A DNA stretch of 64,000 bases from NCBI GenBank assembly GCA_002439875.1, contig DJQB01000025.1, positions 12,966-76,965 on the forward strand, given 5' to 3'. The translations under genes and the position numbers were made by a program. The stretch is from Bacteroidales bacterium UBA6397 (GTDB lineage: Bacteria; Bacteroidota; Bacteroidia; Bacteroidales; UBA932). The first letter of the stretch is position 1; each line of letters begins with the position of its first letter. The notes under the pieces were generated by a model. That model worked only from the letters and a program-made list of their open reading frames with translations, was not told the origin of the DNA and ran no database searches. This document shows, piece by piece, positions 42,075-50,449 of the stretch.

Positions 42075-42878
42075 ATGAAAGCACATTCATTGAAAGATAA
42101 GGGGAAAAGCTCGTCAACACATAATCAGCAGGCGCAACAGGACACACATATCAGCCACGAAAATGCTAAAGAAGTCGACTCTTTCGTAAAAAGGATAACG
42201 ACCGAATTGGACGCTCTGCACTCCGAAGAAAAGCGAGTAGTACTTCCGAGGATTTTCAAATGCGGGGCCGGGGAATATGGCGAAGGCGACCGGTTTCTGG
42301 GTGTCGTTGTACCGGATGTCAGGTCAGTGGCGGGAAAGAATATGTTCGCTTCGCTGACAGAGATTGAGGGGCTGCTGGAGTCTCAGTGGCACGAGGTGCG
42401 GCTATGCGGGCTTTTGATTCTGGTGGGGCAATGCCGGAAGTCGGTTTCAAAGGACGTTTTCGAGTTCTATCTGGCTCACACTGAGAGGATCAACAACTGG
42501 GACTTGGTGGATCTGACTGCCCCGGCGATTGTCGGAGGGTATCTGCTGGGCAGACCGCAGGAGCGTGAGCGAATATATTCATTGGCGGACAGCGAGTCCC
42601 TTTGGGAGCGGAGAATAGCCGTGGTCTCTACGTTCACTTTCATCCGCAATCGGGAATATGACGACATTTATGCGTTGGCAATCAAGCTGATGCGCCATCC
42701 GCATGACCTGATTCACAAGGCTATCGGGTGGATGCTTCGAGAGGCCGGGAAGCGCGATCAACCAAGGTTGGAATCCTTTCTTGATGAATATGCCACCTCG
42801 ATGCCGAGAACTATGCTGCGCTACTCCATCGAAAAGTTCCCGGAAGAGCTTCGTAGGCATTATCTTCAGCTTAGGTAG
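42075..42878 (+). CDS. DNA alkylation repair protein (AlkD-like HEAT repeats)
   Basis: A 267-residue HEAT-repeat DNA glycosylase-type protein. The core starts near residue 50 with ARIFKCGAGEYGEGD-like spacing (VVLPRIFKCGAGEYGEGDRF), followed by GVVVPDVRSVAGK. The sequence continues as paired helices (EVRLCGLLILVGQC, NNWDLVDLTAPAIVG, LWERRIAVVSTFTFIRN) with the aromatic and acidic positions expected of AlkD. The first 30 residues are a hydrophilic tail absent in most relatives, so a start further in cannot be excluded. It probably removes N3/N7-alkyl purines. Confidence 0.9.
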   Translation: MKAHSLKDKGKSSSTHNQQAQQDTHISHENAKEVDSFVKRITTELDALHSEEKRVVLPRIFKCGAGEYGEGDRFLGVVVPDVRSVAGKNMFASLTEIEGLLESQWHEVRLCGLLILVGQCRKSVSKDVFEFYLAHTERINNWDLVDLTAPAIVGGYLLGRPQERERIYSLADSESLWERRIAVVSTFTFIRNREYDDIYALAIKLMRHPHDLIHKAIGWMLREAGKRDQPRLESFLDEYATSMPRTMLRYSIEKFPEELRRHYLQLR

Positions 42879-42967
42879 AGATCATTCCCATGCGGGCACT
42901 TCGACAGAACATCGCAATTGTCATTTGGATGAAATAATTGACAAAATCGTTGCTTTTTACAAACTTA

Positions 42968-42999
42968 TTGGCTGATTGGATTAAAAATTGATATCTTTG
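42968..42999 (+). promoter_or_regulatory. outer-membrane protein promoter
   Basis: TTG at 42968-42970, a 21-base spacer and TATCTTTG at 42992-42999, 35 bases before the ATG at 43034. Confidence 0.6.
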
Positions 43000-43033
43000 C
43001 GGCTGTTAAAAAATTTCAATTCACATTTTGATT

Positions 43034-43669
43034 ATGAAAAAAATATTTTCAACAATCCTTGCGGCATCCATGATGCTCATCGGAACAGCCGCTCTCGCAC
43101 AGCCGTCAATCGGCATCGGTTATGTCAACTCTTTCAACAAGGCCAAGGTCAGCAGCACTACCACAACAACAAACCTCAGCGGATTCTACCTTGGAGGTTC
43201 CTACAACATCAACGTCACCGGTGCGCTGAACGTAGCTCCGGGACTCTACTACACTTTGGTGACAAAGAGTGACGCAGACAGCTTTTTAGGAGCTGTTGAC
43301 ACTAAGGTGGACGCCACAGAGCACTATCTGTCAATCCCAGTGATGTTCAACGCCGGACTTCCGCTGACCAATGACATCGTGGGACGCGTATATGCAGGGC
43401 CTACACTCGCCTACGGACTGGCCTCAAAGACAAAGGTGAAAGGTTCAGTGGCCGGCTTCTCTAAAGACGCCACGATCAACAATTACGACGATGACTACAA
43501 CTACGGACGTTTCGACATCATGCTCGGCGGCGGAGTGGCCGTTGACTTCTACGACATGGTCCGCTTCAAGATCGGCTACGACTACGGTCTGGTCAACCGC
43601 TACACCGGAGACGGTGACGCCACACGCCACAGAAGCCAGTTCACGGTCGGTGTCGCCTATCTTTTCTGA
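43034..43669 (+). CDS. outer-membrane beta-barrel protein (porin family)
   Basis: About 211 residues. The signal peptide MKKIFSTILAASMMLIGTAA ends at ALAQ, and the mature part alternates polar and aromatic residues in about eight strands (GIGYVNSFNK, GFYLGGSYNI, APGLYYTLVT, YLSIPVMFNA, FDIMLGGGVA, RFKIGYDYGL). It ends in SQFTVGVAYLF with a terminal phenylalanine, the usual outer-membrane insertion signal. It resembles the small OMP_b-brl_2 type proteins. Ligand or role unknown. It is monocistronic with its own promoter. Confidence 0.87.
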   Translation: MKKIFSTILAASMMLIGTAALAQPSIGIGYVNSFNKAKVSSTTTTTNLSGFYLGGSYNINVTGALNVAPGLYYTLVTKSDADSFLGAVDTKVDATEHYLSIPVMFNAGLPLTNDIVGRVYAGPTLAYGLASKTKVKGSVAGFSKDATINNYDDDYNYGRFDIMLGGGVAVDFYDMVRFKIGYDYGLVNRYTGDGDATRHRSQFTVGVAYLF

Positions 43670-43761
43670 CGCATAATTGCATCTTCAAATTATTATACGA
43701 AACGGCCGGAGAAAATCTCCGTCCGTTTTTTGTTTTGGATATTGTCAGGGGGGCACTTAGT

Positions 43762-44838
43762 TCATGCACGGGAGAAAAAGTCGGAGAAGAACTTTGCGTA
43801 CGCATGCCAGGTGTTGCGGGCGATGAAGTCGCGGAGAATCTCTGGATTGACATGGCGGTCGGATTTGAGGATCTCGATCATCTCGGCCTCCGAGCCATAG
43901 ACGAAGCAGACATTCTCCCTGGCCAAATCCGCGAATGCCCCGACTGCGGGGCCGACCGGATTGCCGCCCATAGCAAGAGTGTCCATCAGGACACCAGAAC
44001 CTGACACACTTCCAGGCAAATACGGAAAAAGTACAAAACGAGACAAGTGAACAAGACTCGCAAGTTCTTCGAAGTCAGCGCTTCTGTTTTCAAAGACAAT
44101 CTTCGAAGGTGTGATGACAGGATAATTGCCGGAACCTAATACACTGCACTCAGCCACCGCCTTTTCTATTTCAGAAGCCAACTTAGGATCCTTGCACTTT
44201 CCTACGATGCGGACATTCAGGCCGGCGGCCCTGACAGAAGGACTTGAAACGAACTCCAGAACTCCTTTGTACGGAAGAATATTCCCCCAGATCAAGATTT
44301 CATCTGGTCTGTCCCTGACATCGTTGACAGCGGTCGCTGAACGGTCGTCGGAAGGATTCCAGACCACAGGATGGCAGATGTAACGAACCTTATCCGGCGA
44401 GCAGCCATATTCAGAAAGCAAGCCACGCGCGAACGATGCGGTCTCACACGAGTGGGAAATGACGAGGCACGCCTGAATGAGCTGAACCTTCGTCAGCGAC
44501 CGCGACATCCAGTTTTCCCCCTTGTGCGGACGAGGGTTATGGAATATGAAGACGATATCCTTGCGCCTGAGCCTCATTACCAGCAAGCTGAACCTCACCA
44601 TCAGGTACTGCACAAAGGCCAGTTTGTGGAACGCGATCGTCTCCACAAAACTGAGCAGGAATATGTCAGCCTTGAACGAGTGCCTCAGAAGTGCCCATCC
44701 CTGCGTCAGGTAAGGTTCGTTGCCGGAGTCAAGCACATCAAAATAGTCCGCAAGATTCTCTTTCAAAAAGACAAAATAGCGGTTCGGATAGCCGCTCTTG
44801 CGGTTGGCCGACGGCGAAACGTAAATCTTTTTTCTCAT
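43762..44838 (-). CDS. glycosyltransferase, GT-B type
   Basis: A 358-residue protein with two Rossmann-like halves. The N-terminal half contains DIFLLSFVETIAFHKLAFVQ and IVFIFHNPRPHKGENW. The C-terminal half contains LIWGNILPYKGVLEF and the donor-binding region SRFVLFPYLPGSVSGSGVLM, followed by a final ALGG-like MGGNPVGPAVGAFADL. It lacks the standard EX7E motif, so it is a divergent member. It is the last gene of the polysaccharide operon, three bases after the GT2 gene, and probably adds a side sugar to the repeat unit. Confidence 0.78.
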   Translation of the reverse strand: MRKKIYVSPSANRKSGYPNRYFVFLKENLADYFDVLDSGNEPYLTQGWALLRHSFKADIFLLSFVETIAFHKLAFVQYLMVRFSLLVMRLRRKDIVFIFHNPRPHKGENWMSRSLTKVQLIQACLVISHSCETASFARGLLSEYGCSPDKVRYICHPVVWNPSDDRSATAVNDVRDRPDEILIWGNILPYKGVLEFVSSPSVRAAGLNVRIVGKCKDPKLASEIEKAVAECSVLGSGNYPVITPSKIVFENRSADFEELASLVHLSRFVLFPYLPGSVSGSGVLMDTLAMGGNPVGPAVGAFADLARENVCFVYGSEAEMIEILKSDRHVNPEILRDFIARNTWHAYAKFFSDFFSRA

Positions 44839-44841
44839 CCT

Positions 44842-45690
44842 TTACCTCTTCAGCAATTTTTTCAATGAATATGTCAGATCACCAACCAGAAACTGCCACG
44901 CCGGAGTTCCGATGTAGGTTTTGTAATAATACTTCTCGCTCCTGTACTTGAGCTCGCGGATCCTCACCTTGTCGTAATATTTCCTCGTGGTCGCCCCGTG
45001 CTCATGCACAACGGAGACCTCCGGGTAATAATAGACCCTCTTCCCTATCCTCTTGAGCCTCTCGGAAAGAATCATTTCCTCAGCATAGAGAAAAGTGTTC
45101 GGATCCATCTTCCCGCAAGTGAAATAATCCTTGGCCTTGACCATGAAGAACGACCCGGAAATCCTGTAATGGAATCCTTCCTGAGCAGTCTGCGAATATT
45201 CCTCCCAAAACGGATTTCCTGGCTTTGCGGAAAACAGGCTCCTCCAGTAAAGAGCCACATGCCTGTCCCAGAAGCTGATGAACGGCTCCGGACTCTGAAG
45301 CCGCCCGTCCAGCCCGATGACCTTAGGTCCCAAAGCCCCGGCCTCATCCAATGACCTCAACTTATCCGCCATCCGGTCAACCACGTCCGGTCCAAGAAGA
45401 CGTACGTCGTTGTTGGCAAACAACAGCACATCCGGATTGAACTGGTTCAGGGCGACCTCAGCCCCAAGGTTGTTGCCTTTCGCAAAACCGAGATTCTCTT
45501 CTGACGGCACCACGAAGACATACTGGTCAGCCCCCCTGAACGCCTCCAGCAGACGGTCACGGCTGAATTCCGTACTCCCGTTGTCCACGATCACCACTGC
45601 ATAGTCCGACCTTATCTTAGCAAGTTCCGTCCTCACGAACCCGATCGTCTTCTCCTCACTATGGTAGTTTATCACTATAACGCCTATCAT
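44842..45690 (-). CDS. GT2-family glycosyltransferase (rhamnosyltransferase-like)
   Basis: A 282-residue inverting GT-A enzyme. It starts MIGVIVINYHSEEKT and has VVIVDNGSTE for the nucleotide. ENLGFAKGNNLGAEVAL and LLFANNDVRLLGPDVV hold the metal-binding acidic site. The late GSFFMVKAKDYFTCGKMDPN is typical of rhamnosyl- and related transferases. It overlaps the next upstream gene by four bases (ATGA), consistent with tight coupling. The sugar is not determinable; the nearby rhamnose genes are catabolic, so they give no hint. Confidence 0.88.
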   Translation of the reverse strand: MIGVIVINYHSEEKTIGFVRTELAKIRSDYAVVIVDNGSTEFSRDRLLEAFRGADQYVFVVPSEENLGFAKGNNLGAEVALNQFNPDVLLFANNDVRLLGPDVVDRMADKLRSLDEAGALGPKVIGLDGRLQSPEPFISFWDRHVALYWRSLFSAKPGNPFWEEYSQTAQEGFHYRISGSFFMVKAKDYFTCGKMDPNTFLYAEEMILSERLKRIGKRVYYYPEVSVVHEHGATTRKYYDKVRIRELKYRSEKYYYKTYIGTPAWQFLVGDLTYSLKKLLKR

Positions 45691-46829
45691 CTTGTCAAAT
45701 AATTGTAAACACGCATTATCTCACGGCCGTATTCCTCCTCCGAATAACGTGCTGCAGCATCTTTCTGAGCCTCAAGGACAACGTCAAGCGGCAGAGCGGA
45801 CGCAAGCATATTCATAAGTTCCGAGCATTCCTCGACGGTGTCGAAGAAAAAGCCGTTCCGCCTGTCGGAGATTATCTCCACAGTGCCACCAGACCTTCTG
45901 GCGATCACCGGACAGCCATAGAACATCGCCTCAATGGTCACTCGCCCGAGACCTTCGAACTCAGAACACATCAGATACGCCGTGGCCTTGGACATCAGCG
46001 GCTTGATGTCCGGCACATAGCCAAGAAACCTCACTCTGTCAGCGACACCTGACTCCTTGGCGACAAGCATCAGTTCGGCCTTTATTTCCTCACGGCAGTT
46101 TCCGGTAAAGAGCAACGAATATCCTTTTCCCGCCAGACCGGACTTTCCAAATGCCTGAATCGCCGTCTCAGGACGTTTCACCGCTCCCATTTCTCCGGCG
46201 CAGAACAGGAAATACTTTTCCTTCTCCGTGTCAAGGACAACATCATCCTTCGATCGGACAGCATCGGGAAAGCAGAACGCATTCTTGTCGTTTCCAAGTC
46301 CGAGATGTTCCAGTAAACCTTTGGAAATCAAAATGACGGCATCCGAACGGCGGATCTCCCTGTTCCACCTTCTGAACCCGAGGAAAGGCCGTGCGTTCAA
46401 GCCAAGGTCAAAATATTCACGAATATGCCAGACATGCTTCGCTCCCAGTTTTTCCGCCAGGGTCAGCCCGATGTCGATGACACCCGAGTTGCTGTGCACG
46501 ATGTCCACGGTCCTGCCGGAAAGAGCCGCGCGCACATCATTGACACACCTGTGGTTGATGAAGGTGTTTGTCACAAGATGAGGAAGGAACCGCACGGTCC
46601 TTGTCACCACTCCCCCTCTGTAGGTCAACCGCCTGAAGGGATGGACAATGCACTCGTAGCCCCGTGACCGGAAAAAGTCTGCCACAGCCCCTTCTGACCT
46701 CAACAGGATGATCGGGGTGACATATTCCTTGACTGACATGATGAGGTTGTCAAGCGACCGTGATGATCCCCCGACGACATTGTCCTCATGGTTCACGTAC
46801 AGAACCGTTGTCTTGCAGTTATTTGTCAT
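45687..46829 (-). CDS. GT4-family glycosyltransferase
   Basis: A 380-residue GT-B enzyme. The N-terminal domain has VLYVNHEDNVVGGSSRSLDN (glycine-rich acceptor loop) and VDIVHSNSGVIDIG. The C-terminal donor domain has LFCAGEMGAVKRPETAIQAF and RFLGYVPDIKPLMSKATAYL. Its EX7E-type motif lies in MCSEFEGLGRVTIEAMFYG, where the spacing E-G-L-G-R-V-T-I-E fits. It overlaps the genes on both sides by four bases, so it is deep within the operon. It probably extends the lipid-linked repeat unit. Confidence 0.9.
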   Translation of the reverse strand: MTNNCKTTVLYVNHEDNVVGGSSRSLDNLIMSVKEYVTPIILLRSEGAVADFFRSRGYECIVHPFRRLTYRGGVVTRTVRFLPHLVTNTFINHRCVNDVRAALSGRTVDIVHSNSGVIDIGLTLAEKLGAKHVWHIREYFDLGLNARPFLGFRRWNREIRRSDAVILISKGLLEHLGLGNDKNAFCFPDAVRSKDDVVLDTEKEKYFLFCAGEMGAVKRPETAIQAFGKSGLAGKGYSLLFTGNCREEIKAELMLVAKESGVADRVRFLGYVPDIKPLMSKATAYLMCSEFEGLGRVTIEAMFYGCPVIARRSGGTVEIISDRRNGFFFDTVEECSELMNMLASALPLDVVLEAQKDAAARYSEEEYGREIMRVYNYLTR

Positions 46830-47854
46830 GACATCGATTCATTAAGAAAATCTACCGACTCCTGCCTTATATCATCCAAGGCCTTATCTATCAAGCCATT
46901 GTCCAGAGGCAAGTAGATGGAATCCCAATCCGTTCCATCTGAGATCCGGTTTTCCAGTCCTACCCTGTGGAGCAAGGACTCCACACGAAGGTTCCGCTTT
47001 CCGGATTCCACAACCGACAGAAACTTTTTTCTGAATATCAAAGAGAAGGCTGTTCCGTGGAATGATGAGGTAACCACATGTGACGCTCCGGCGAAGTATG
47101 AGACAAATTCTTCAGGACCAGCCCACTGTACCATATTTTTATACGGTCGGTACGATGCGTTCTTAGAAAGAATCACGAGCCGGAGTCCTTTTTCTTCAGC
47201 GACCGAGCGAGCGGCTTTTATCACCAATTCGTCACATAGCATCGGGTAAGCCAAGACATACCCCCCGTCCCAAGACGAACCTGACAAAGACTCCCATTCC
47301 CGCCTGCCAAGCATCAAAGTCGGATCCTGGACACATTTTACCGGAACCGGAGCGATCGGTGATATCAATTCCCTCAAAGACTCCTCCCTGACGCTTATGG
47401 CATGGAATCCTGACAGGCATTTGGCCACATACTCCATGTCGGAGAAAGACAGGACATTTGCGCTGGCCGCCCACGCCACTTTCCTCGCCTTGGTCTGGAA
47501 ATCACCCCAGTAAATCCTGTCAAAGCCACCGGTGATTCCCTCGTTCCATATCTGGTCACTTCCGAAAAGCAGGATGTCGAAATCATCGAAAGGCTCTTTT
47601 GAGAGTGCCATATGCTTCTTTATGAAATGCCCGAAGCGACCGTTTCTCACCATTCTGGAGAAGGCTCTGGGCAAAGTCTTCAGCAAGTCCTTTCTGAAGT
47701 TCCATGTGGCATAACCATTCTCCACAAACTTGTTGCGGTAGTCAACCACCCGGACTTCATGTCCCATTGACCGCAAGAACTCCTGCGTGGCGAAAGTCTG
47801 CAACATCGCCCCGTAGTTACATGCGTAATGAAATGTCAGGATTCCTATTCTCAT
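46826..47854 (-). CDS. polysaccharide pyruvyl transferase family protein
   Basis: A 342-residue CsaB/WcaK-type enzyme that transfers a pyruvyl ketal from phosphoenolpyruvate to a sugar. The start MRIGILTFHYACNYGAMLQT and the following QEFLRSMGHEVRVVDYR are family signatures. FDILLFGSDQIWNEGIT lies near residue 92 and the C-terminal HVVTSSFHGTAFSLIFRKKF contains the conserved SxFHG motif. Pyruvylation would add a negative charge to the surface glycan made by this operon. It is two bases after the SDR gene. Confidence 0.92.
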   Translation of the reverse strand: MRIGILTFHYACNYGAMLQTFATQEFLRSMGHEVRVVDYRNKFVENGYATWNFRKDLLKTLPRAFSRMVRNGRFGHFIKKHMALSKEPFDDFDILLFGSDQIWNEGITGGFDRIYWGDFQTKARKVAWAASANVLSFSDMEYVAKCLSGFHAISVREESLRELISPIAPVPVKCVQDPTLMLGRREWESLSGSSWDGGYVLAYPMLCDELVIKAARSVAEEKGLRLVILSKNASYRPYKNMVQWAGPEEFVSYFAGASHVVTSSFHGTAFSLIFRKKFLSVVESGKRNLRVESLLHRVGLENRISDGTDWDSIYLPLDNGLIDKALDDIRQESVDFLNESMS

Positions 47855-47856
47855 AA

Positions 47857-48696
47857 CTACCAGTCACATCTGATATGATTGCCTTCATTGCACGGGATGA
47901 TGACCCCGTTGATCGACTTGGAAACATCGGAAATCAAAAAGGCGACCGTCTCGGCTATCTCCTCAGGAAGCAAGACACGTCCTCCTGAAGCCTGCGGACG
48001 GTAAAGGTTTCCATTCCTGTCGATTCCTGTCATGTCCGACACGGTAACCCCGGGAGCCACAGCGTTCACTCTGACCCCATCCTTCAATGTTCTGCGCGCA
48101 AGTCCCTGAACAAGACTGCATATCGCCGCCTTTGTCAGACCATAAGGCTGATCATCACAATAAAGTCCCCTTTCGGAGGTGATGAATATTATGCTGCCAT
48201 CAGTACCTTCCGCTGACTTGAATCTCTCCAAAAATGCCTTGGCAAGAAAATATGGACCCTTCAGGTTTGTGCCGAACTGGGCGTCAAAACTCTCAAATGT
48301 GACATTGTAGATGGAACCTTCATGCAATGAGATTCCCGCGTTGTTGACAAGGACATCAATCCTTCCTCCCAATTTACGCGAACACTCATCCGTAAAAGAA
48401 GGTATATTTCCATAATCTGTCACATCAAACACCGAATACGCACATCCGCCGAGCTCGGCCGAAGCCTTCTCCAGAGTCTCGGACGATCTGCCGGAAATCA
48501 ACACATCAGCTCCCTCGGCGACACATTTTTTGGCTATGGAGAAGCCCAATCCGCGACCTCCACCGGTAATCAGTATCTTCTTATCCTTCAGCCTTGAAGA
48601 CGGGGTCAAACAACCGACCTCAACCTTGACGTCCACCTCAGGCACACCTTTGAATATGTAGTTTATCGCCCTTGTCAAAGTCTTGCCCATAATCAT
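47857..48696 (-). CDS. SDR-family NAD(P)-dependent oxidoreductase
   Basis: A 279-residue short-chain dehydrogenase. About 35 unusual N-terminal residues precede the cofactor loop ILITGGGRGLGFSIAKKC. Then come DVLVNNAGISLHEGS and the catalytic Ser-Tyr-Lys triad in FITSERGLYCDDQPYGLTKA, ending with NAVAPGVTVSDMTG. The ATG at 48696 overlaps the stop of the thiamine-diphosphate enzyme, so the two are probably coupled and may act in sequence, one forming a C-C bond on a keto-sugar and the other reducing the product. That pairing is inference. Confidence 0.88.
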   Translation of the reverse strand: MIMGKTLTRAINYIFKGVPEVDVKVEVGCLTPSSRLKDKKILITGGGRGLGFSIAKKCVAEGADVLISGRSSETLEKASAELGGCAYSVFDVTDYGNIPSFTDECSRKLGGRIDVLVNNAGISLHEGSIYNVTFESFDAQFGTNLKGPYFLAKAFLERFKSAEGTDGSIIFITSERGLYCDDQPYGLTKAAICSLVQGLARRTLKDGVRVNAVAPGVTVSDMTGIDRNGNLYRPQASGGRVLLPEEIAETVAFLISDVSKSINGVIIPCNEGNHIRCDW

Positions 48697-50447
48697 TTCC
48701 TCCCTATCAGTTTATTTACCCGTTCTATGGCATCTTTCCCGAATACACTCTTGATAAGATCCTTAGCCTTGTCTTTGGAGTCCGGACGCAGGGCGTTGCA
48801 AAACATCTCCAAGGCATCGCTTTCATCCTTGCTGTCGGTGAATACTTCCAGGACAACCGGACGGGAAAGGCCAGGTTCGAGGAATCTGTCTGACACTTTG
48901 GCGAATTCATCCTTGCATGACGCGGAAAGATATTCAAAACCAAGACTTCGCACATAGTGAGAGACCAATTCCGGAGATTTATTTCCGTAGTGCCCTCCAG
49001 CGGCTATGAAAGCATCGGCATCATCTCCCCATATCGATGCCGGATGACTGAAGTTTCTGAATTCCGTCCCTTTTCCGTTATTAATCAGCAGAATTCTGAT
49101 ATTCTTCCCTACATGCCTGTTTCCTAATGAGTTCATATCATAAAAGAACGCCAGGTCGCCAAAGACCCCGAAATGCAGGATTTCGGGCGAAGCCAAGGAT
49201 GAACCCAGCAACGAAGACATGCCTCCGTCAATTCCAAAGCCACCCACATTGGAGAAAACCTTTATGGTGGGATCAGGTCTGAAGAAATTCCAGCTCCTCA
49301 ACGAGTTGAGTATGCCAAGATGAAGCACTGATCCGGAAGGCAGTCTGCCGGACAGACTCCGCGCCACCCACAGATTGGAAAACGGAAGTTCAGGAACCGA
49401 AGAGACAACGGAATTGTATTCATTTTCGATTCCGGCCATTTTCCCTGACACAGAAGGAGACGTTTCCCTTAAATCTGAATACTGTCTGAAGAAGAATCTT
49501 TCCGACATGTGGAAGACATTGTCCAAACACCTGAACGCATCCTTAAGCTCTCCATCCTTGCTGACACGCCATACAGACTTTGGTTTCAATGACGCCCAAG
49601 TATAGTAATCCCCAGAGACTTCTCCTATGTGAATCAACAGATCAGGTCTGAGCAAAGATGTATGAATGTACTTTTGTGAAAACACAGCCGCGGCTTTTGC
49701 CGCGAACCTGCCCGCGTAATTTGATGTAAGATCGCAAAAAGCGACAGCATCATACCTCTCGCAAAAATCATCCAAAGCCCGCGTCTCGTCCTCTTTCCAT
49801 GGAAGATGCGATCCGACAAACACGCAGACATTCCCGTCCGGGATGTCCGGAAAGGCATCCTCTGTGTCAAAATAGCCTATGCTCCTGACAGAAGGAAGTT
49901 CCGTGACAGAAAAATCAGTCGAGATCCTTGTCTCCACATCCAGATGCACCGGGCCACCGCCATCAGCCTTGAGAGCGATCAAGGCCTTGTTCACCGTCAA
50001 GACGCACAGCCGCTCCTCCTCGGAATCATGGATGAAAGGAACCTGGGCAGAAAAAACCGCCACATCATTCTGGATCCGTGACCTGTCTATTATCTGAGGA
50101 TTCAGGTTGCCTATCTTCGAGCGTCCCGCCATGGACGTGACAGCCAGCACAGGCAATTTCCTATAGTATGCCTCTGTCAGCCCGGGAAGATAGTTCCTGG
50201 AAGCAGTCGCGCCTGTGCAGGTTATAACGACAGGCTCACCGCTTTCCTCTGCCAGTCCACAGGCCATGTAGGCCGCAGACCGCTCATCCGCCGCGGAATA
50301 CATCTCGAAAAACGGATCGCTCTGAAGGCTGGCCACAAACGTGATGTTAGTGGTGCCCGGAGAAGCGATGATCTTTCTTATTCCGTTATGCTTCAGAAGA
50401 CTTATGAGTATCTGAACGTTTCTCTCAACAGTATAGTGTGTATTCAT
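48693..50447 (-). CDS. thiamine-diphosphate enzyme, MenD/acetolactate-synthase-like
   Basis: About 584 residues. The N-terminal Pyr domain has IRKIIASPGTTNITFVAS and the activating glutamate context YSAADERSAAYMACGLAEES. The central domain is degenerate. The C-terminal PP domain has FSNVGGFGIDGGMSSLLGSS and FGDLAFFYDMNSL followed by ILLINNGKG, which forms the GDx-N cofactor site. I use the ATG at 50447, two bases after the wzx stop; an upstream ATG at 50582 would overlap wzx heavily. Inside a polysaccharide operon it is unlikely to be SEPHCHC synthase. A carboligase making a branched or chain-extended sugar is a plausible role. Specific function unknown. Confidence 0.8.
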   Translation of the reverse strand: MNTHYTVERNVQILISLLKHNGIRKIIASPGTTNITFVASLQSDPFFEMYSAADERSAAYMACGLAEESGEPVVITCTGATASRNYLPGLTEAYYRKLPVLAVTSMAGRSKIGNLNPQIIDRSRIQNDVAVFSAQVPFIHDSEEERLCVLTVNKALIALKADGGGPVHLDVETRISTDFSVTELPSVRSIGYFDTEDAFPDIPDGNVCVFVGSHLPWKEDETRALDDFCERYDAVAFCDLTSNYAGRFAAKAAAVFSQKYIHTSLLRPDLLIHIGEVSGDYYTWASLKPKSVWRVSKDGELKDAFRCLDNVFHMSERFFFRQYSDLRETSPSVSGKMAGIENEYNSVVSSVPELPFSNLWVARSLSGRLPSGSVLHLGILNSLRSWNFFRPDPTIKVFSNVGGFGIDGGMSSLLGSSLASPEILHFGVFGDLAFFYDMNSLGNRHVGKNIRILLINNGKGTEFRNFSHPASIWGDDADAFIAAGGHYGNKSPELVSHYVRSLGFEYLSASCKDEFAKVSDRFLEPGLSRPVVLEVFTDSKDESDALEMFCNALRPDSKDKAKDLIKSVFGKDAIERVNKLIGRK

Positions 50448-50449
50448 AC

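Noticed and set aside
48693..50447. menD of menaquinone synthesis
   Set aside because: Surrounded by flippase, pyruvyltransferase and glycosyltransferase genes with no other men genes, and the central domain is degenerate.
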